Assembly (NCBI RefSeq): GCF_039529295.1
Contig: NZ_BAAAMN010000017.1
Span: forward strand, 28,428-92,427
Length of the DNA: 64,000 nucleotides
Reading direction: 5' to 3'
Origin: Yaniella flava
Lineage (GTDB): Bacteria > Actinomycetota > Actinomycetes > Actinomycetales > Micrococcaceae
The notes below the pieces were generated by a model that had not been told where the DNA came from, ran no database searches, and worked only from the letters and a program-made list of their open reading frames with translations. Below, in pieces: positions 52,107 through 61,734 of this stretch. Each line of letters begins with the position of its first letter. The stretch's first letter is position 1. The position numbers and the translations under genes were made by a program.

Positions 52107-53375
52107 GTGAATGCGACCATCCCAGCCGAGCAACCCTTCGTCCCCGTTATCACCGGTGGTGATCTGGGCTCCTACAGTCTCGCGCGAGAATTCCATGAAG
52201 CCTACGGCGTGATTTCAGCAGTGGTCCCCACCGCGCACAACCTCGTGGTTGGTGGCTCCAGCATTACCCAACTGTTTCCGGCAGGCCCGATGTTCGACGC
52301 CGCCACCGTGCTAAAGCATCTCGCATCAGTCGCCCAACAGCTCCGGGGCCCCCGAAACCGTCCGCTAGTACTGATCACAGGCTTCGACTATCTAGTACGG
52401 ATCAGTGTCGAATACCGACAAGAACTCCTGGATATGGGCTACGTCTTTGTCGACAACACAGTCCAACAACTCGACAACGCAGCACTGAAGGAAAACTTCT
52501 ATGAGCTCTGCGACCAACTCGGTGTGCCCTATCCACGCACGGCAGTATTCGATGCAGACTCCACCGCCCAAACCCCCGAAGCGTTTGCCCAACAACTGAC
52601 CGAAGACGGCATGCAGTATCCAGTCATTCTCAAAGCAGGCGACGGGGGAGCATGGGGCGAAGCGAAGTACGAGGGCCGACGGAAAGTCCACTACTTCCAC
52701 GGTCCTGACGAACTCATCGATGTGATACATAAGGCTATGGGCGCCGGCTACGCCAAGACGCTGATTATCCAAGAGTTCGTACCCGGCAACGACTCACAAC
52801 TTCGCATCCTGCACCACTTCCGCGACCGCAACGGCAACATCACACTGACAGGACTGTCAGAAGTTATCGTGGAAGACCACGCTGCCAATATGGAAGGCAG
52901 CTCAAGAGCAGTCATCGTCAGACCCGATGAAGCAGTCGAGCACTACGGTCGCCTGCTGATGGACGCCCTGAATTGGCATGGATTCGGAATGTTCGACATC
53001 AAAATCCACGCCGAAACCGGGGAACCATACTTTCTGGAGATGAACCCCCGCCTGGGACGGCATCACTACTACCTCACTGCAGCCGGTGCGAACCCAGCTA
53101 CGTACCTCGTAGACGAACTTATAGAAGATACACCCCGCACGCAGCACACAGTCGTGGACGGCCCAGCAGCCTCACTGACGATTCCACTTGCCGTGGCACA
53201 GCGCTATGCGACCACAGACCAAAAGTCCCAACTCGAAGCAGCAAAAGCTGCCGGGACACTGACGCGGCCACTGATGTATGCCAAAGATAAGCGCCCGTTA
53301 CGCATGGCTTATCAGCTCTACCAACTCACCAAAGCATCGGCTCACGTAGCGCACACTCCAGGTCAGATGAACTAA
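52107..53375 (+). CDS. ATP-grasp carboxylate-amine ligase, substrate unknown
   Basis: 422 residues. N-terminal pre-ATP-grasp domain (VITGGDLGSYSLAREFHEAYG), central ATP-binding (YPVILKAGDGGAWGEAKY) and C-terminal metal site EMNPRLGRHHYY. Homologues in Gram-positives are annotated carboxylate-amine ligase, and some are D-aspartate ligases that build peptidoglycan cross-bridges. A cell-wall role is possible but unproven. GTG at 52107 is preferred; a TTG at 52089 is the alternative. Lies alone between rpoC and the str operon. Confidence 0.78.
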   Translation: MNATIPAEQPFVPVITGGDLGSYSLAREFHEAYGVISAVVPTAHNLVVGGSSITQLFPAGPMFDAATVLKHLASVAQQLRGPRNRPLVLITGFDYLVRISVEYRQELLDMGYVFVDNTVQQLDNAALKENFYELCDQLGVPYPRTAVFDADSTAQTPEAFAQQLTEDGMQYPVILKAGDGGAWGEAKYEGRRKVHYFHGPDELIDVIHKAMGAGYAKTLIIQEFVPGNDSQLRILHHFRDRNGNITLTGLSEVIVEDHAANMEGSSRAVIVRPDEAVEHYGRLLMDALNWHGFGMFDIKIHAETGEPYFLEMNPRLGRHHYYLTAAGANPATYLVDELIEDTPRTQHTVVDGPAASLTIPLAVAQRYATTDQKSQLEAAKAAGTLTRPLMYAKDKRPLRMAYQLYQLTKASAHVAHTPGQMN

Positions 53376-53539
53376 ATCGCTGAATTGTGTTTGCGTAACC
53401 TATGCTGATACACTGAGAACGATTGTTTCAAAGTGGCAGTAGGACTCTGTCCGGGTTGCGGGGATCTTGCGCAACAAATGCCACCTTTTTGCACGTCCAA
53501 AGGCAAATGCTTCAGGGCGTCGGAAAAAGACCAAGCTTT

Positions 53540-53584
53540 CTTTCGAATCGATGTGATTTTATGCTGCATCGAGACGTTCGAAAG
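53540..53584 (+). promoter_or_regulatory. Long leader hairpin of the str operon
   Basis: CTTTCGAATCGATG (53540-53553) pairs with CATCGA (53567-53572) and TTCGAAAG (53577-53584), giving 14 base pairs with a 4-nt bulge. Ends 25 nt before the rpsL start, so it could control ribosome access or bind S7/S12. Confidence 0.6.
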
Positions 53585-53609
53585 AAGATGAGATTATACG
53601 GAGATTATT

Positions 53610-53984
53610 TTGCCAACAATTCAGCAGCTGGTCCGTAAGGGCCGCACACCAAAGGCAAAGCGTGTTGGCGCGCCTGCGCTTGACTCGCGCCCAATGCGCC
53701 GTGGTGTGTGCACGCGTGTGTACACCACCACCCCAAAAAAGCCCAACTCAGCGCTGCGTAAGGTCGCACGTGTCCGTCTGGCCGGTGGTATCGAAGTTAC
53801 CGCTTACATTCCAGGTGAAGGTCACAACCTGCAGGAGCACTCCATTGTGCTCGTACGCGGTGGTGGCGTGAAGGACCTTCCAGGTGTCCGCTACAAGGTT
53901 GTTCGCGGTGCTCTGGACACCCAGGGTGTCAAAGACCGTCGTCAAGCCCGTAGCCGTTATGGTGCCAAGAAGGAGAAGAAGTAA
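53610..53984 (+). CDS. rpsL: 30S ribosomal protein S12
   Basis: 124 residues. PTIQQLVRKGR, TPKKPNSALRK and GGGVKDLPGVRYK; the lysines altered in streptomycin resistance are wild type. TTG start with GGAG 6-7 nt upstream. Confidence 0.98.
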   Translation: MPTIQQLVRKGRTPKAKRVGAPALDSRPMRRGVCTRVYTTTPKKPNSALRKVARVRLAGGIEVTAYIPGEGHNLQEHSIVLVRGGGVKDLPGVRYKVVRGALDTQGVKDRRQARSRYGAKKEKK

Positions 53985-53987
53985 CTC

Positions 53988-54458
53988 ATGCCACGTAAAG
54001 GACCTGCGCCTAAGCGCCCACTGGTAGTTGACCCGGTTTACGGTTCATCCTTGGTCACCCAGTTGATTAACAAAGTTTTGGTCGATGGTAAGAAATCGAC
54101 AGCCGAACGCATTGTTTACGGTGCCCTCAACGGCACCCGCGACAAAGGCGGCGACGACCCAGTAGCAACACTCAAAAAAGCACTGGATAACGTCCGTCCG
54201 GCTCTCGAAGTTCGCTCACGCCGTGTTGGTGGCGCGACCTACCAGGTACCTGTTGAGGTAAAACCTGGTCGTGCAACCGCTCTGGCTCTGCGCTGGCTGG
54301 TGACTTTCTCGAAGGCCCGCCGCGAAAAATCTATGACTGAGCGACTGACTAATGAAATTCTGGATGCTTCCAACGGACTGGGTGCAGCTGTGAAACGTCG
54401 CGAAGACGTCCACAAGATGGCTGAAGCTAACAAGGCGTTTGCCCACTACCGCTGGTAA
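53988..54458 (+). CDS. rpsG: 30S ribosomal protein S7
   Basis: 156 residues. PRKGPAPKRPLVVDPVYGS, RRVGGATYQVPVEV and C-terminal FAHYRW. 3 nt after rpsL. Nucleates the 30S head; in other bacteria it regulates the str operon. Confidence 0.98.
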   Translation: MPRKGPAPKRPLVVDPVYGSSLVTQLINKVLVDGKKSTAERIVYGALNGTRDKGGDDPVATLKKALDNVRPALEVRSRRVGGATYQVPVEVKPGRATALALRWLVTFSKARREKSMTERLTNEILDASNGLGAAVKRREDVHKMAEANKAFAHYRW

Positions 54459-54548
54459 ACCAAACACCAACTCAGTACTCATTTCGAGCCGTTGCCTCCA
54501 CCAAGAGTCTGTGGCTCAAGGAAATAGGCAACAATCAAGGGAGACCCT

Positions 54549-56666
54549 GTGGCACAACAAGAAGTGCTTACCGACCTCAATAAAGTTCGTAATATCGGCA
54601 TCATGGCGCACATCGACGCCGGTAAAACTACTACAACCGAGCGGATCCTGTTCTACACCGGTGTGAACCACAAGCTGGGCGAAACCCACGATGGCGCGTC
54701 AACCACCGACTGGATGGCACAGGAAAAAGAGCGCGGTATCACCATTACCTCAGCGGCTGTCACCAGCTTCTGGCAAGGTAACCAGATCAACGTCATTGAT
54801 ACGCCAGGCCACGTTGACTTCACTGTTGAAGTTGAGCGTTCCCTGCGTGTACTCGACGGTGCAGTTGCGGTTTTTGACGCGAAAGAAGGCGTTGAACCAC
54901 AGTCTGAAACCGTCTGGCGTCAAGCGGACAAATACGGTGTACCTCGTATTTGCTTCGTGAATAAGATGGATAAACTCGGTGCGGACTTTTACCATACCAT
55001 TGACACCATCAAGGGTCGTCTGGGTGCCAAGCCACTGGTTATGCAGTTGCCAATCGGTGCAGAGAACGACTTCATTGGTGTCGTCGACCTGCTCAGCATG
55101 AAGGCGTTCATCTGGCCTGCCGATGCCAAGGGTGACACCAAACTTGGTGCGACCTACGAAATCGAAGAGATTCCAGCGGAGCTTCAGGAACGTGCGCAAG
55201 AGTACCGTAACGAACTGATCGAATCAGCCGCCGAGTCATCTGAAGAACTCATGATGAAGTACCTGGACGAAGGCGACCTGAGCAATGACGAGATCAAAGC
55301 CGGTATTCGTGCTTTGACCGTTGCAGACGAAGCCTACCCGGTCTTTTGTGGTTCGGCTTTCAAGAACCGTGGTGTGCAGCCAATCATCGACGCCGTCGTT
55401 GATTACCTGCCATCACCACTCGACGTCGACTCGGTCTCAGGGCATGCGCTGAATGATCCTGACAAAGCAATGACTCGTGAGCCACGTCTTGATGAGCCAT
55501 TCTCGGCACTCGCATTCAAGATCGCAGCGCACCCATTCTTTGGTACGCTCACCTACATTCGGGTTTACTCCGGCAAGATTAAGTCCGGTGACCAGGTCAT
55601 GAATGCCACGAAGCAGCGCCAAGAACGCGTCTCGAAGATTTTCCAGATGCATTCCAACAAGGAAAACCCTGTTGATGAAGCTCAGGCAGGTCACATCTAC
55701 GCTGTTGTTGGATTGAAAGACGTCACCACCGGTGACAGCATTTCTGCAAAAGATGCGCCGATCATCCTGGAATCCATGGAATTCCCCGAACCAGTGATCT
55801 CGGTAGCGATCGAACCGAACTCCAAGGGTGACCAGGAGAAGCTGTCGACCGCGATTCAGCGTCTTTCGGCAGAGGATCCAACCTTCACCGTCAGCCAGAA
55901 CGAAGAGACCGGCCAAACCGAAATCGGTGGCATGGGCGAACTCCACCTCGACGTGCTGGTCGACCGTATGAAGCGCGAATTCAAGGTTGAAGCGAGCGTG
56001 GGTAAACCCCAGGTCTCCTACCGCGAAACCATTCGTCGCAAGGTTGAGTCTGTAGACTACACGCACAAGAAACAGACCGGTGGCTCCGGCCAGTTCGCGA
56101 AGGTCATCGTGACCTTCGAGCCACTGGATACCGAAGACGGCGAAATTTACGAATTCAAAAACGCTGTCACCGGTGGACGTATTCCTCGCGAATACATCCC
56201 ATCTGTTGACCAAGGTATTCAGGCTTCCATGCAATTTGGTGTCCTGGCTGGCTACCCAATGGTAGGGGTCAAGGCCACCCTGGAAGATGGTGCGTACCAC
56301 GATGTTGACTCGTCCGAAATGGCGTTCAAACTCGCAGGGTCACAGGTATTCAAGGAAGGCATCAAACGCGCTAAGCCGGTTCTACTGGAACCGATCATGG
56401 CCGTTGAAGTCCGTACCCCAGAAGAGTACATGGGCGATGTCATTGGTGACATCAACTCCCGCCGAGGCACCATCGAAACGATGGAAGACGCAACCGGTGT
56501 GAAGGTCATCAAGGCACAGGTCCCACTGTCTGAAATGTTCGGTTACATTGGTGACCTGCGTTCCCGCACACAGGGTCGTGCAGTTTACTCGATGGCCTTC
56601 AACTCATACGGTGAGGTACCAGCCGCCGTTTCTGAAGAAATCATTCAGAAACACTCTGGCGAATAA
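54549..56666 (+). CDS. fusA: Elongation factor G
   Basis: 705 residues. G1 AHIDAGKTT, G2 region ERGITITSAA, G3 DTPGHVDF, G4 NKMDKLGAD, followed by domains II-V. Translocation GTPase. GTG start at 54549. Confidence 0.98.
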   Translation: MAQQEVLTDLNKVRNIGIMAHIDAGKTTTTERILFYTGVNHKLGETHDGASTTDWMAQEKERGITITSAAVTSFWQGNQINVIDTPGHVDFTVEVERSLRVLDGAVAVFDAKEGVEPQSETVWRQADKYGVPRICFVNKMDKLGADFYHTIDTIKGRLGAKPLVMQLPIGAENDFIGVVDLLSMKAFIWPADAKGDTKLGATYEIEEIPAELQERAQEYRNELIESAAESSEELMMKYLDEGDLSNDEIKAGIRALTVADEAYPVFCGSAFKNRGVQPIIDAVVDYLPSPLDVDSVSGHALNDPDKAMTREPRLDEPFSALAFKIAAHPFFGTLTYIRVYSGKIKSGDQVMNATKQRQERVSKIFQMHSNKENPVDEAQAGHIYAVVGLKDVTTGDSISAKDAPIILESMEFPEPVISVAIEPNSKGDQEKLSTAIQRLSAEDPTFTVSQNEETGQTEIGGMGELHLDVLVDRMKREFKVEASVGKPQVSYRETIRRKVESVDYTHKKQTGGSGQFAKVIVTFEPLDTEDGEIYEFKNAVTGGRIPREYIPSVDQGIQASMQFGVLAGYPMVGVKATLEDGAYHDVDSSEMAFKLAGSQVFKEGIKRAKPVLLEPIMAVEVRTPEEYMGDVIGDINSRRGTIETMEDATGVKVIKAQVPLSEMFGYIGDLRSRTQGRAVYSMAFNSYGEVPAAVSEEIIQKHSGE

Positions 56667-56776
56667 TTTAGAATAGTTTGCTGGCTAGATTTATGATGGT
56701 GGGGCTAGCTCCTTAGCCTCACCATCTACCAAGCTCCATGTATCCCCGAACATGAGGTTTGGTCCAGGACAAGGGT

Positions 56777-56822
56777 CCGGTCCGCACTTGCGGCCAAGGT
56801 TGTGTAACAATCTACGGACCGG
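56777..56822. repeat. Inverted repeat in the fusA-tuf gap
   Basis: CCGGTCCG (56777-56784) and CGGACCGG (56815-56822) within a 270-nt gap that also contains several GGTCC repeats. Probably part of the tuf promoter/leader; no gene is evident in 56667-56936. Confidence 0.45.
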
Positions 56823-56936
56823 TCCTAACCACCGGGGGACATTACCAAAACAACATCTGACGTAGACTGGACCAAAGTCAGACCGCCACAAGCGGCTGCA
56901 TGTCCTTCTCCAGTCGAACGGTTCTAGGAGGAATCT

Positions 56937-58130
56937 GTGTCGAAGGCAAAGTTCGAGCGGACAAAGCCGCACATTAACATCGGTACCATTGGTCACGTTG
57001 ACCACGGTAAAACCACCCTGACCGCTGCGATCTCTAAGGTACTCGCCGATAAGTTCCCAGAGTTCAACGAACAGCGCGACTACTCCGATATCGACGGTGC
57101 GCCAGAAGAGCGCCAGCGCGGTATTACTATTAACGTTTCCCACGTTGAGTACGAAACCGACAAGCGTCACTATGCACACGTTGACGCCCCAGGTCACGCG
57201 GACTACATCAAGAACATGATCACTGGTGCTGCTCAGATGGACGGCGCAATTCTCGTTGTTGCTGCCACTGACGGCCCAATGGCTCAGACTCGTGAGCACG
57301 TTCTGCTGGCCAAGCAGGTTGGTGTCCCAAGCCTGCTCGTTGCACTCAACAAATCCGACATGGTCGAAGACGAAGACCTGCTGGAACTGGTCGAAATGGA
57401 AGTACGCGAACTGCTGTCTTCCCAGGAATTCGACGGTGACGACGCTCCAGTTATCCGCGTCTCCGCTCTCAAGGCCATCGAAGGTGACGAGCAGTGGGTC
57501 AAGGCCGTTGAAGAGCTCATGGAAGCTGTAGATAGCTACATCCCAGAGCCTGTACGTGACCGAGACAAGCCATTCCTGATGCCGATCGAGGACGTCTTCA
57601 CCATTACCGGTCGCGGTACCGTTGTGACCGGTCGTGCAGAGCGCGGTACCCTGGCAATCAACTCCGATGTTGAAATCGTCGGTATCAAAGAAGGCTCACA
57701 GAAGACCACCGTCACCGGTATCGAGATGTTCCACAAGCAGCTCGACGAAGCATGGGCAGGCGAAAACTGTGGTCTGCTGCTGCGCGGTCTGAAGCGTGAT
57801 GACGTGGAACGTGGCCAGGTTGTCGTAAAACCAGGCTCGATCACACCACACACCCAGTTCGAAGCGAACGTCTACATTTTGTCGAAAGATGAAGGCGGAC
57901 GTCACAACCCGTTCTATTCGAACTACCGTCCACAGTTCTACTTCCGTACCACTGACGTAACCGGTGTTATCACACTGCCAGAGGGTACCGAAATGGTCAT
58001 GCCAGGTGACACCACCGAAATGACTGTTGAACTGATCCAGCCAGTCGCGATGGAAGACGGTCTCGGCTTTGCTGTTCGCGAAGGCGGCCGCACCGTTGGT
58101 TCCGGTCGTGTAACCAGCATTATCAAGTAA
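56937..58130 (+). CDS. tuf: Elongation factor Tu
   Basis: 397 residues. GHVDHGKTT, DAPGHADY, NKSDMVEDED and the C-terminal RVTSIIK. GTG at 56937 with AGGAGG upstream. Delivers aminoacyl-tRNA to the ribosome. Terminator directly downstream. Confidence 0.99.
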   Translation: MSKAKFERTKPHINIGTIGHVDHGKTTLTAAISKVLADKFPEFNEQRDYSDIDGAPEERQRGITINVSHVEYETDKRHYAHVDAPGHADYIKNMITGAAQMDGAILVVAATDGPMAQTREHVLLAKQVGVPSLLVALNKSDMVEDEDLLELVEMEVRELLSSQEFDGDDAPVIRVSALKAIEGDEQWVKAVEELMEAVDSYIPEPVRDRDKPFLMPIEDVFTITGRGTVVTGRAERGTLAINSDVEIVGIKEGSQKTTVTGIEMFHKQLDEAWAGENCGLLLRGLKRDDVERGQVVVKPGSITPHTQFEANVYILSKDEGGRHNPFYSNYRPQFYFRTTDVTGVITLPEGTEMVMPGDTTEMTVELIQPVAMEDGLGFAVREGGRTVGSGRVTSIIK

Positions 58131-58167
58131 GTACTCATATACTTGCGACGAGCTAGTCTCATCACGC

Positions 58168-58195
58168 AAAACCCCCGCCATGTGCGGGGGTTTTG
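58168..58195 (+). terminator. Intrinsic terminator after tuf
   Basis: AAAACCCCCGC (58168-58178) with GCGGGGGTTTT (58184-58194), 5-nt loop, T-run. Confidence 0.95.
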
Positions 58196-58623
58196 TTATG
58201 CTCAAAAGTTCTTGGTCAGACGGCTTAGCGGCGGACCCTTCTTGAAGACCCGGATGCACAACACGCAGAATATTGTTAGGCTAAGTGAGCATTCCGAATC
58301 CGGGTCTGTGGTCATAAACACAGAGCATGCTCGGATTCGCGTTATACATACTTTTCTGTCATAATAGACAGGTTGCTCAAAACAGCTGTGCCTGGACTGC
58401 TGACCTCGTTGGCCTCAGGCGCGTATTGGATGAGCAAACATCATCTTTCCAACCTATGAACATTACATAGCTTGGTGACGAATACTTGATGGTCTCATAC
58501 GGCCGAGGAACCCGGTTGCACGGATTCGACCATATGAGCGAAAACAACACATACGACAGCATCATGCTGTGGATATGTACACAGGGACAGGTACTCAACT
58601 AGTACGGAAATGAGGCAGACGCC
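58196..58623 (+). promoter_or_regulatory. Upstream/leader region of the S10 operon
   Basis: 428 nt without a supportable gene. It contains a nested inverted repeat: CGAATCCG (58295-58302) with CGGATTCG (58332-58339), enclosing TCTGTG (58305-58310) with CACAGA (58319-58324). AT-rich TTATAC and TAATAG boxes follow at 58342-58367, but no convincing -35. The remaining 58370-58610 is probably untranslated leader. Confidence 0.55.
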
Positions 58624-58932
58624 ATGGCGGGACAGAAAATCCGCATCCGGCTGAAGTCATACGATCACGAAGTGATCGACACTTCAGCGCGGAAGATCGT
58701 CGATACGGTCACACGCGCAGGCGCACAGGTAGTTGGCCCGGTTCCACTACCTACTGAGAAGAATGTGTTCGCCGTGATCCGTTCTCCGCACAAATACAAG
58801 GATAGCCGTGAGCACTTCGAAATGCGGACTCACAAGCGTCTTATCGACATCGTAGATCCAACTCCAAAGGCTGTTGACTCGCTTATGCGCCTCGACCTGC
58901 CAGCGGACGTCAATATTGAAATCAAACTTTAA
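58624..58932 (+). CDS. rpsJ: 30S ribosomal protein S10
   Basis: 102 residues. KIRIRLKSYDHEVID and FEMRTHKRLIDIVDPTPK. First gene of the S10 operon; also binds NusG and NusB. Confidence 0.98.
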   Translation: MAGQKIRIRLKSYDHEVIDTSARKIVDTVTRAGAQVVGPVPLPTEKNVFAVIRSPHKYKDSREHFEMRTHKRLIDIVDPTPKAVDSLMRLDLPADVNIEIKL

Positions 58933-58955
58933 GCTAGGGAGGTGCTGAGAGAACT

Positions 58956-59606
58956 ATGACCACATCCCCAAAAACTAAGGGACTGATGGGCACGAAGCTC
59001 GGCATGACCCAGGTATGGGACGAGAACAATAACCTCATTCCCGTGACTGTGGTTCAGGCTGAGCCTAACGTAGTGACCCAGCTGCGCAACGAAGAAGTTG
59101 ACGGTTACACTGCCGTCCAGATTGCATACGGTGCAATTGACCCTCGCAAGGTCTCCAAACCATTGGTCGGACACTTCGACAAAGCCGGTGTTACACCACG
59201 CCGCCACATCGTCGAACTCCGTTCCGCGGACGTAGCTGAATACGAACTCGGCCAAGATCTGACCGTTGAGCAGTTCGAAACAGGACAGAAGATTGATGTC
59301 ACTGCGAACTCCAAGGGTAAAGGCTTCGCCGGTGCTATGAAACGCCACAACTTCGGTGGTGCAGGTGCATCGCACGGTCAGCACAAGAACCACAGGAAAC
59401 CAGGTTCTGTTGGTGGCGCCGCCACTCCAGGCCGCGTTTTCAAAGGCAAAAAGCTGCCCGGTCGTATGGGCAACGTCAAGACAACCACCCAGAACCTCAC
59501 TCTGCACGGTATCGATGTAGAGAACAACCTGCTGCTCATCAAAGGTGCAGTACCTGGTCCTCGTGGCCGTGTTGTGTTGGTTCGCGATGCAGTGAAGGGA
59601 GCCTAG
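58956..59606 (+). CDS. rplC: 50S ribosomal protein L3
   Basis: 216 residues. LMGTKLGMTQVWDENN and the GGAGASHGQHKNHRKPGS loop reaching the peptidyl transferase centre. GGGAGG upstream. Confidence 0.98.
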   Translation: MTTSPKTKGLMGTKLGMTQVWDENNNLIPVTVVQAEPNVVTQLRNEEVDGYTAVQIAYGAIDPRKVSKPLVGHFDKAGVTPRRHIVELRSADVAEYELGQDLTVEQFETGQKIDVTANSKGKGFAGAMKRHNFGGAGASHGQHKNHRKPGSVGGAATPGRVFKGKKLPGRMGNVKTTTQNLTLHGIDVENNLLLIKGAVPGPRGRVVLVRDAVKGA

Positions 59607-59609
59607 CCC

Positions 59610-60218
59610 ATGGCTGTCAAGAAAGTATCGGTGGATCTACCAGCTGAACTCTTTGATGTCGAAACAAACGTTTCCCTCATGCACCAGGTTGTCAATGCAC
59701 AACTTGCTGCTGCACGTCAAGGCACCCACGCGACAAAAACTCGCGCTGAAGTTTCCGGCGGTGGACGTAAACCGTTTCGTCAAAAAGGTACCGGTCGCGC
59801 TCGTCAGGGTTCCATCCGTGAACCACAGATGACCGGCGGCGGTATTGCACACGGTCCACAGTCGCGCGATTACTCGCAGCGTACCCCTAAGAAAATGAAA
59901 GCAGCAGCCCTGCGCGGTGCACTTTCTGATCGTGCCCGCAACGGCCGCATTCATGTTGTGGAAGCACTCGTGGCACAGGACACCCCGTCCACTCAGGCTG
60001 CAAAGGCTGCCCTGGCAGAAGTTCAGAACGAACGTCGCAACTTCCTAGTTGTCATCGAGCGTTCCGACGATGTCGTGGCACTGTCAACCCGTAACCTGCA
60101 GCATGTTCACACGCTGTATGCTGATCAGCTCAACACGTACGACGTGCTCAAGGCTGACGACGTGGTCTTTACCAAGCCTGCATACGACGCCTTCGTGGCC
60201 GCTGCAAGCGCCAAGTAG
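59610..60218 (+). CDS. rplD: 50S ribosomal protein L4
   Basis: 202 residues. The tunnel loop GGRKPFRQKGTGRARQGS is intact (macrolide-relevant). In E. coli L4 autoregulates this operon. 3 nt after rplC. Confidence 0.98.
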   Translation: MAVKKVSVDLPAELFDVETNVSLMHQVVNAQLAAARQGTHATKTRAEVSGGGRKPFRQKGTGRARQGSIREPQMTGGGIAHGPQSRDYSQRTPKKMKAAALRGALSDRARNGRIHVVEALVAQDTPSTQAAKAALAEVQNERRNFLVVIERSDDVVALSTRNLQHVHTLYADQLNTYDVLKADDVVFTKPAYDAFVAAASAK

Positions 60219-60229
60219 GAGGAGACCAC

Positions 60230-60535
60230 ATGTCAACCAACATCGATAAGAATCCCCGCGACGTGATCTTTGCACCCGTCGTGAGCGAAAAGAGCTACGC
60301 GGACATGGACGAAGGACGTTACACGTTCGTCGTTGATCCACGCTCCAACAAGTCTGAAATCAAGCTGGCTATCGAAAAGATTTTCGACGTCAAAGTGGCT
60401 TCAGTCAACACCATGAACCGTCCGGGTAAGCGTCAGCGGACCCGCTTTGGATACGGCGCACGCAAGGACATCAAGCGTGCAGTCGTGACACTCAAAGAAG
60501 GTTCCATCGACATCTTCGGAGGTCCGGCCCTATAA
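60230..60535 (+). CDS. rplW: 50S ribosomal protein L23
   Basis: 101 residues. PVVSEKSYADMDEGRYTF and VNTMNRPGKRQRTR. Docking site at the tunnel exit for trigger factor and SRP. Confidence 0.97.
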   Translation: MSTNIDKNPRDVIFAPVVSEKSYADMDEGRYTFVVDPRSNKSEIKLAIEKIFDVKVASVNTMNRPGKRQRTRFGYGARKDIKRAVVTLKEGSIDIFGGPAL

Positions 60536-60567
60536 GGCCGGAGACCACTTAATCGAGGAATATATCT

Positions 60568-61407
60568 ATGGCAATTCGTAAATACAGGCCGGTTACCCCG
60601 GGCCAACGTGGCTCGTCAGTATCCGACTTTGATCAAATCACCCGAAATGAGCCCGAGAAATCGTTGCTTCGTCCACTGTCGAAATCCGGTGGCCGTAACA
60701 ACCTCGGACGCATCACATCACGTCACCGTGGTGGCGGACATAAACGTCAATACCGTTTGGTTGACTTCCGTCGTCACGACAAAGATGGCATTGCTGCCAA
60801 GGTCGCAGAAATTGAATACGACCCGAACCGCACTGCCAACATTGCACTGTTGCACTACGTCGATGGAGCCAAACGCTACATCCTCGCTCCTGCTCGTTTG
60901 AAACAGGGCGACATGGTGGAGTCTGGCCCAAACGCCGACATCAAACCGGGCAACAACTTGCCAATGCGCAACATCCCGCTGGGTACCGTGATCCACGCTG
61001 TGGAACTCCGTCCAGGCGGCGGCGCGAAAATGGCACGTTCAGCTGGTGCATCCATCCAGCTCGTTGCTCGTGAAGGCAAATTCGCACAACTCCGTTTACC
61101 ATCCGGCGAAATCCGTAACGTTGACATCCGCTGCCGTGCCACCATCGGTGAAGTCGGCAACGCAGAACAGATCAACATCTCATGGGGTAAAGCTGGACGT
61201 ATGCGCCACAAAGGCGTCCGTCCACAGACCCGCGGTGCCGCAATGAACCCTGTGGATCACCCACACGGTGGTGGTGAAGGTCGTACGTCCGGTGGACGTC
61301 ACCCGTCCAACCCGAATGGTAAGAGGGAAGGCCGTACACGCCGCCCGAAGAAGGCCAGCGACCAGTACATTGTGCGTCGTCGTCCGAAAAGCAAGAAGAA
61401 TCGATAG
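60568..61407 (+). CDS. rplB: 50S ribosomal protein L2
   Basis: 279 residues. GRNNLGRITSRHRGGGHKR and the C-terminal MNPVDHPHGGGEGR, with the functionally important His. Confidence 0.98.
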   Translation: MAIRKYRPVTPGQRGSSVSDFDQITRNEPEKSLLRPLSKSGGRNNLGRITSRHRGGGHKRQYRLVDFRRHDKDGIAAKVAEIEYDPNRTANIALLHYVDGAKRYILAPARLKQGDMVESGPNADIKPGNNLPMRNIPLGTVIHAVELRPGGGAKMARSAGASIQLVAREGKFAQLRLPSGEIRNVDIRCRATIGEVGNAEQINISWGKAGRMRHKGVRPQTRGAAMNPVDHPHGGGEGRTSGGRHPSNPNGKREGRTRRPKKASDQYIVRRRPKSKKNR

Positions 61408-61421
61408 GAGCTGATCTCTTT

Positions 61422-61700
61422 ATGCCACGCAGCCTGAAGAAGGGCCCCTACGTAGATCAGCACTTGTACCTGAAGGTTCTTGCTGAGAACGAAAAGGGCT
61501 CCAAAAACGTTATCCGCACCTGGTCTCGTCGCTCGATGATCATCCCGGACATGCTTGGTCACACCATTGCAGTCCACGATGGTCGCAAGCACGTGCCGGT
61601 GTTCATCACCGAATCCATGGTCGGACATAAACTGGGAGAATTCGCGCCAACGCGTACCTTCCGCGGCCACTCCAAGGACGACCAGAAAGGCCGCCGCTAG
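61422..61700 (+). CDS. rpsS: 30S ribosomal protein S19
   Basis: 92 residues. RSLKKGPYVDQHL, IIPDMLGHTIAVHDGRKHVP and GEFAPTRTFRGH. Part of the 30S head. Confidence 0.98.
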   Translation: MPRSLKKGPYVDQHLYLKVLAENEKGSKNVIRTWSRRSMIIPDMLGHTIAVHDGRKHVPVFITESMVGHKLGEFAPTRTFRGHSKDDQKGRR

Positions 61701-61734
61701 TAGCGGACGGCTGATCGTTAGAGAGGATTAAGCA

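Noticed and set aside
53423..53638. Open frame of 71 codons upstream of rpsL
   Set aside because: Runs through the leader hairpin into rpsL in a different frame; better explained as leader.
55437..56300. Long antisense open frame (287 codons) opposite fusA
   Set aside because: It mirrors the codon structure of a highly conserved gene; no ribosome site, no recognisable domain, composition of a reverse-strand shadow.
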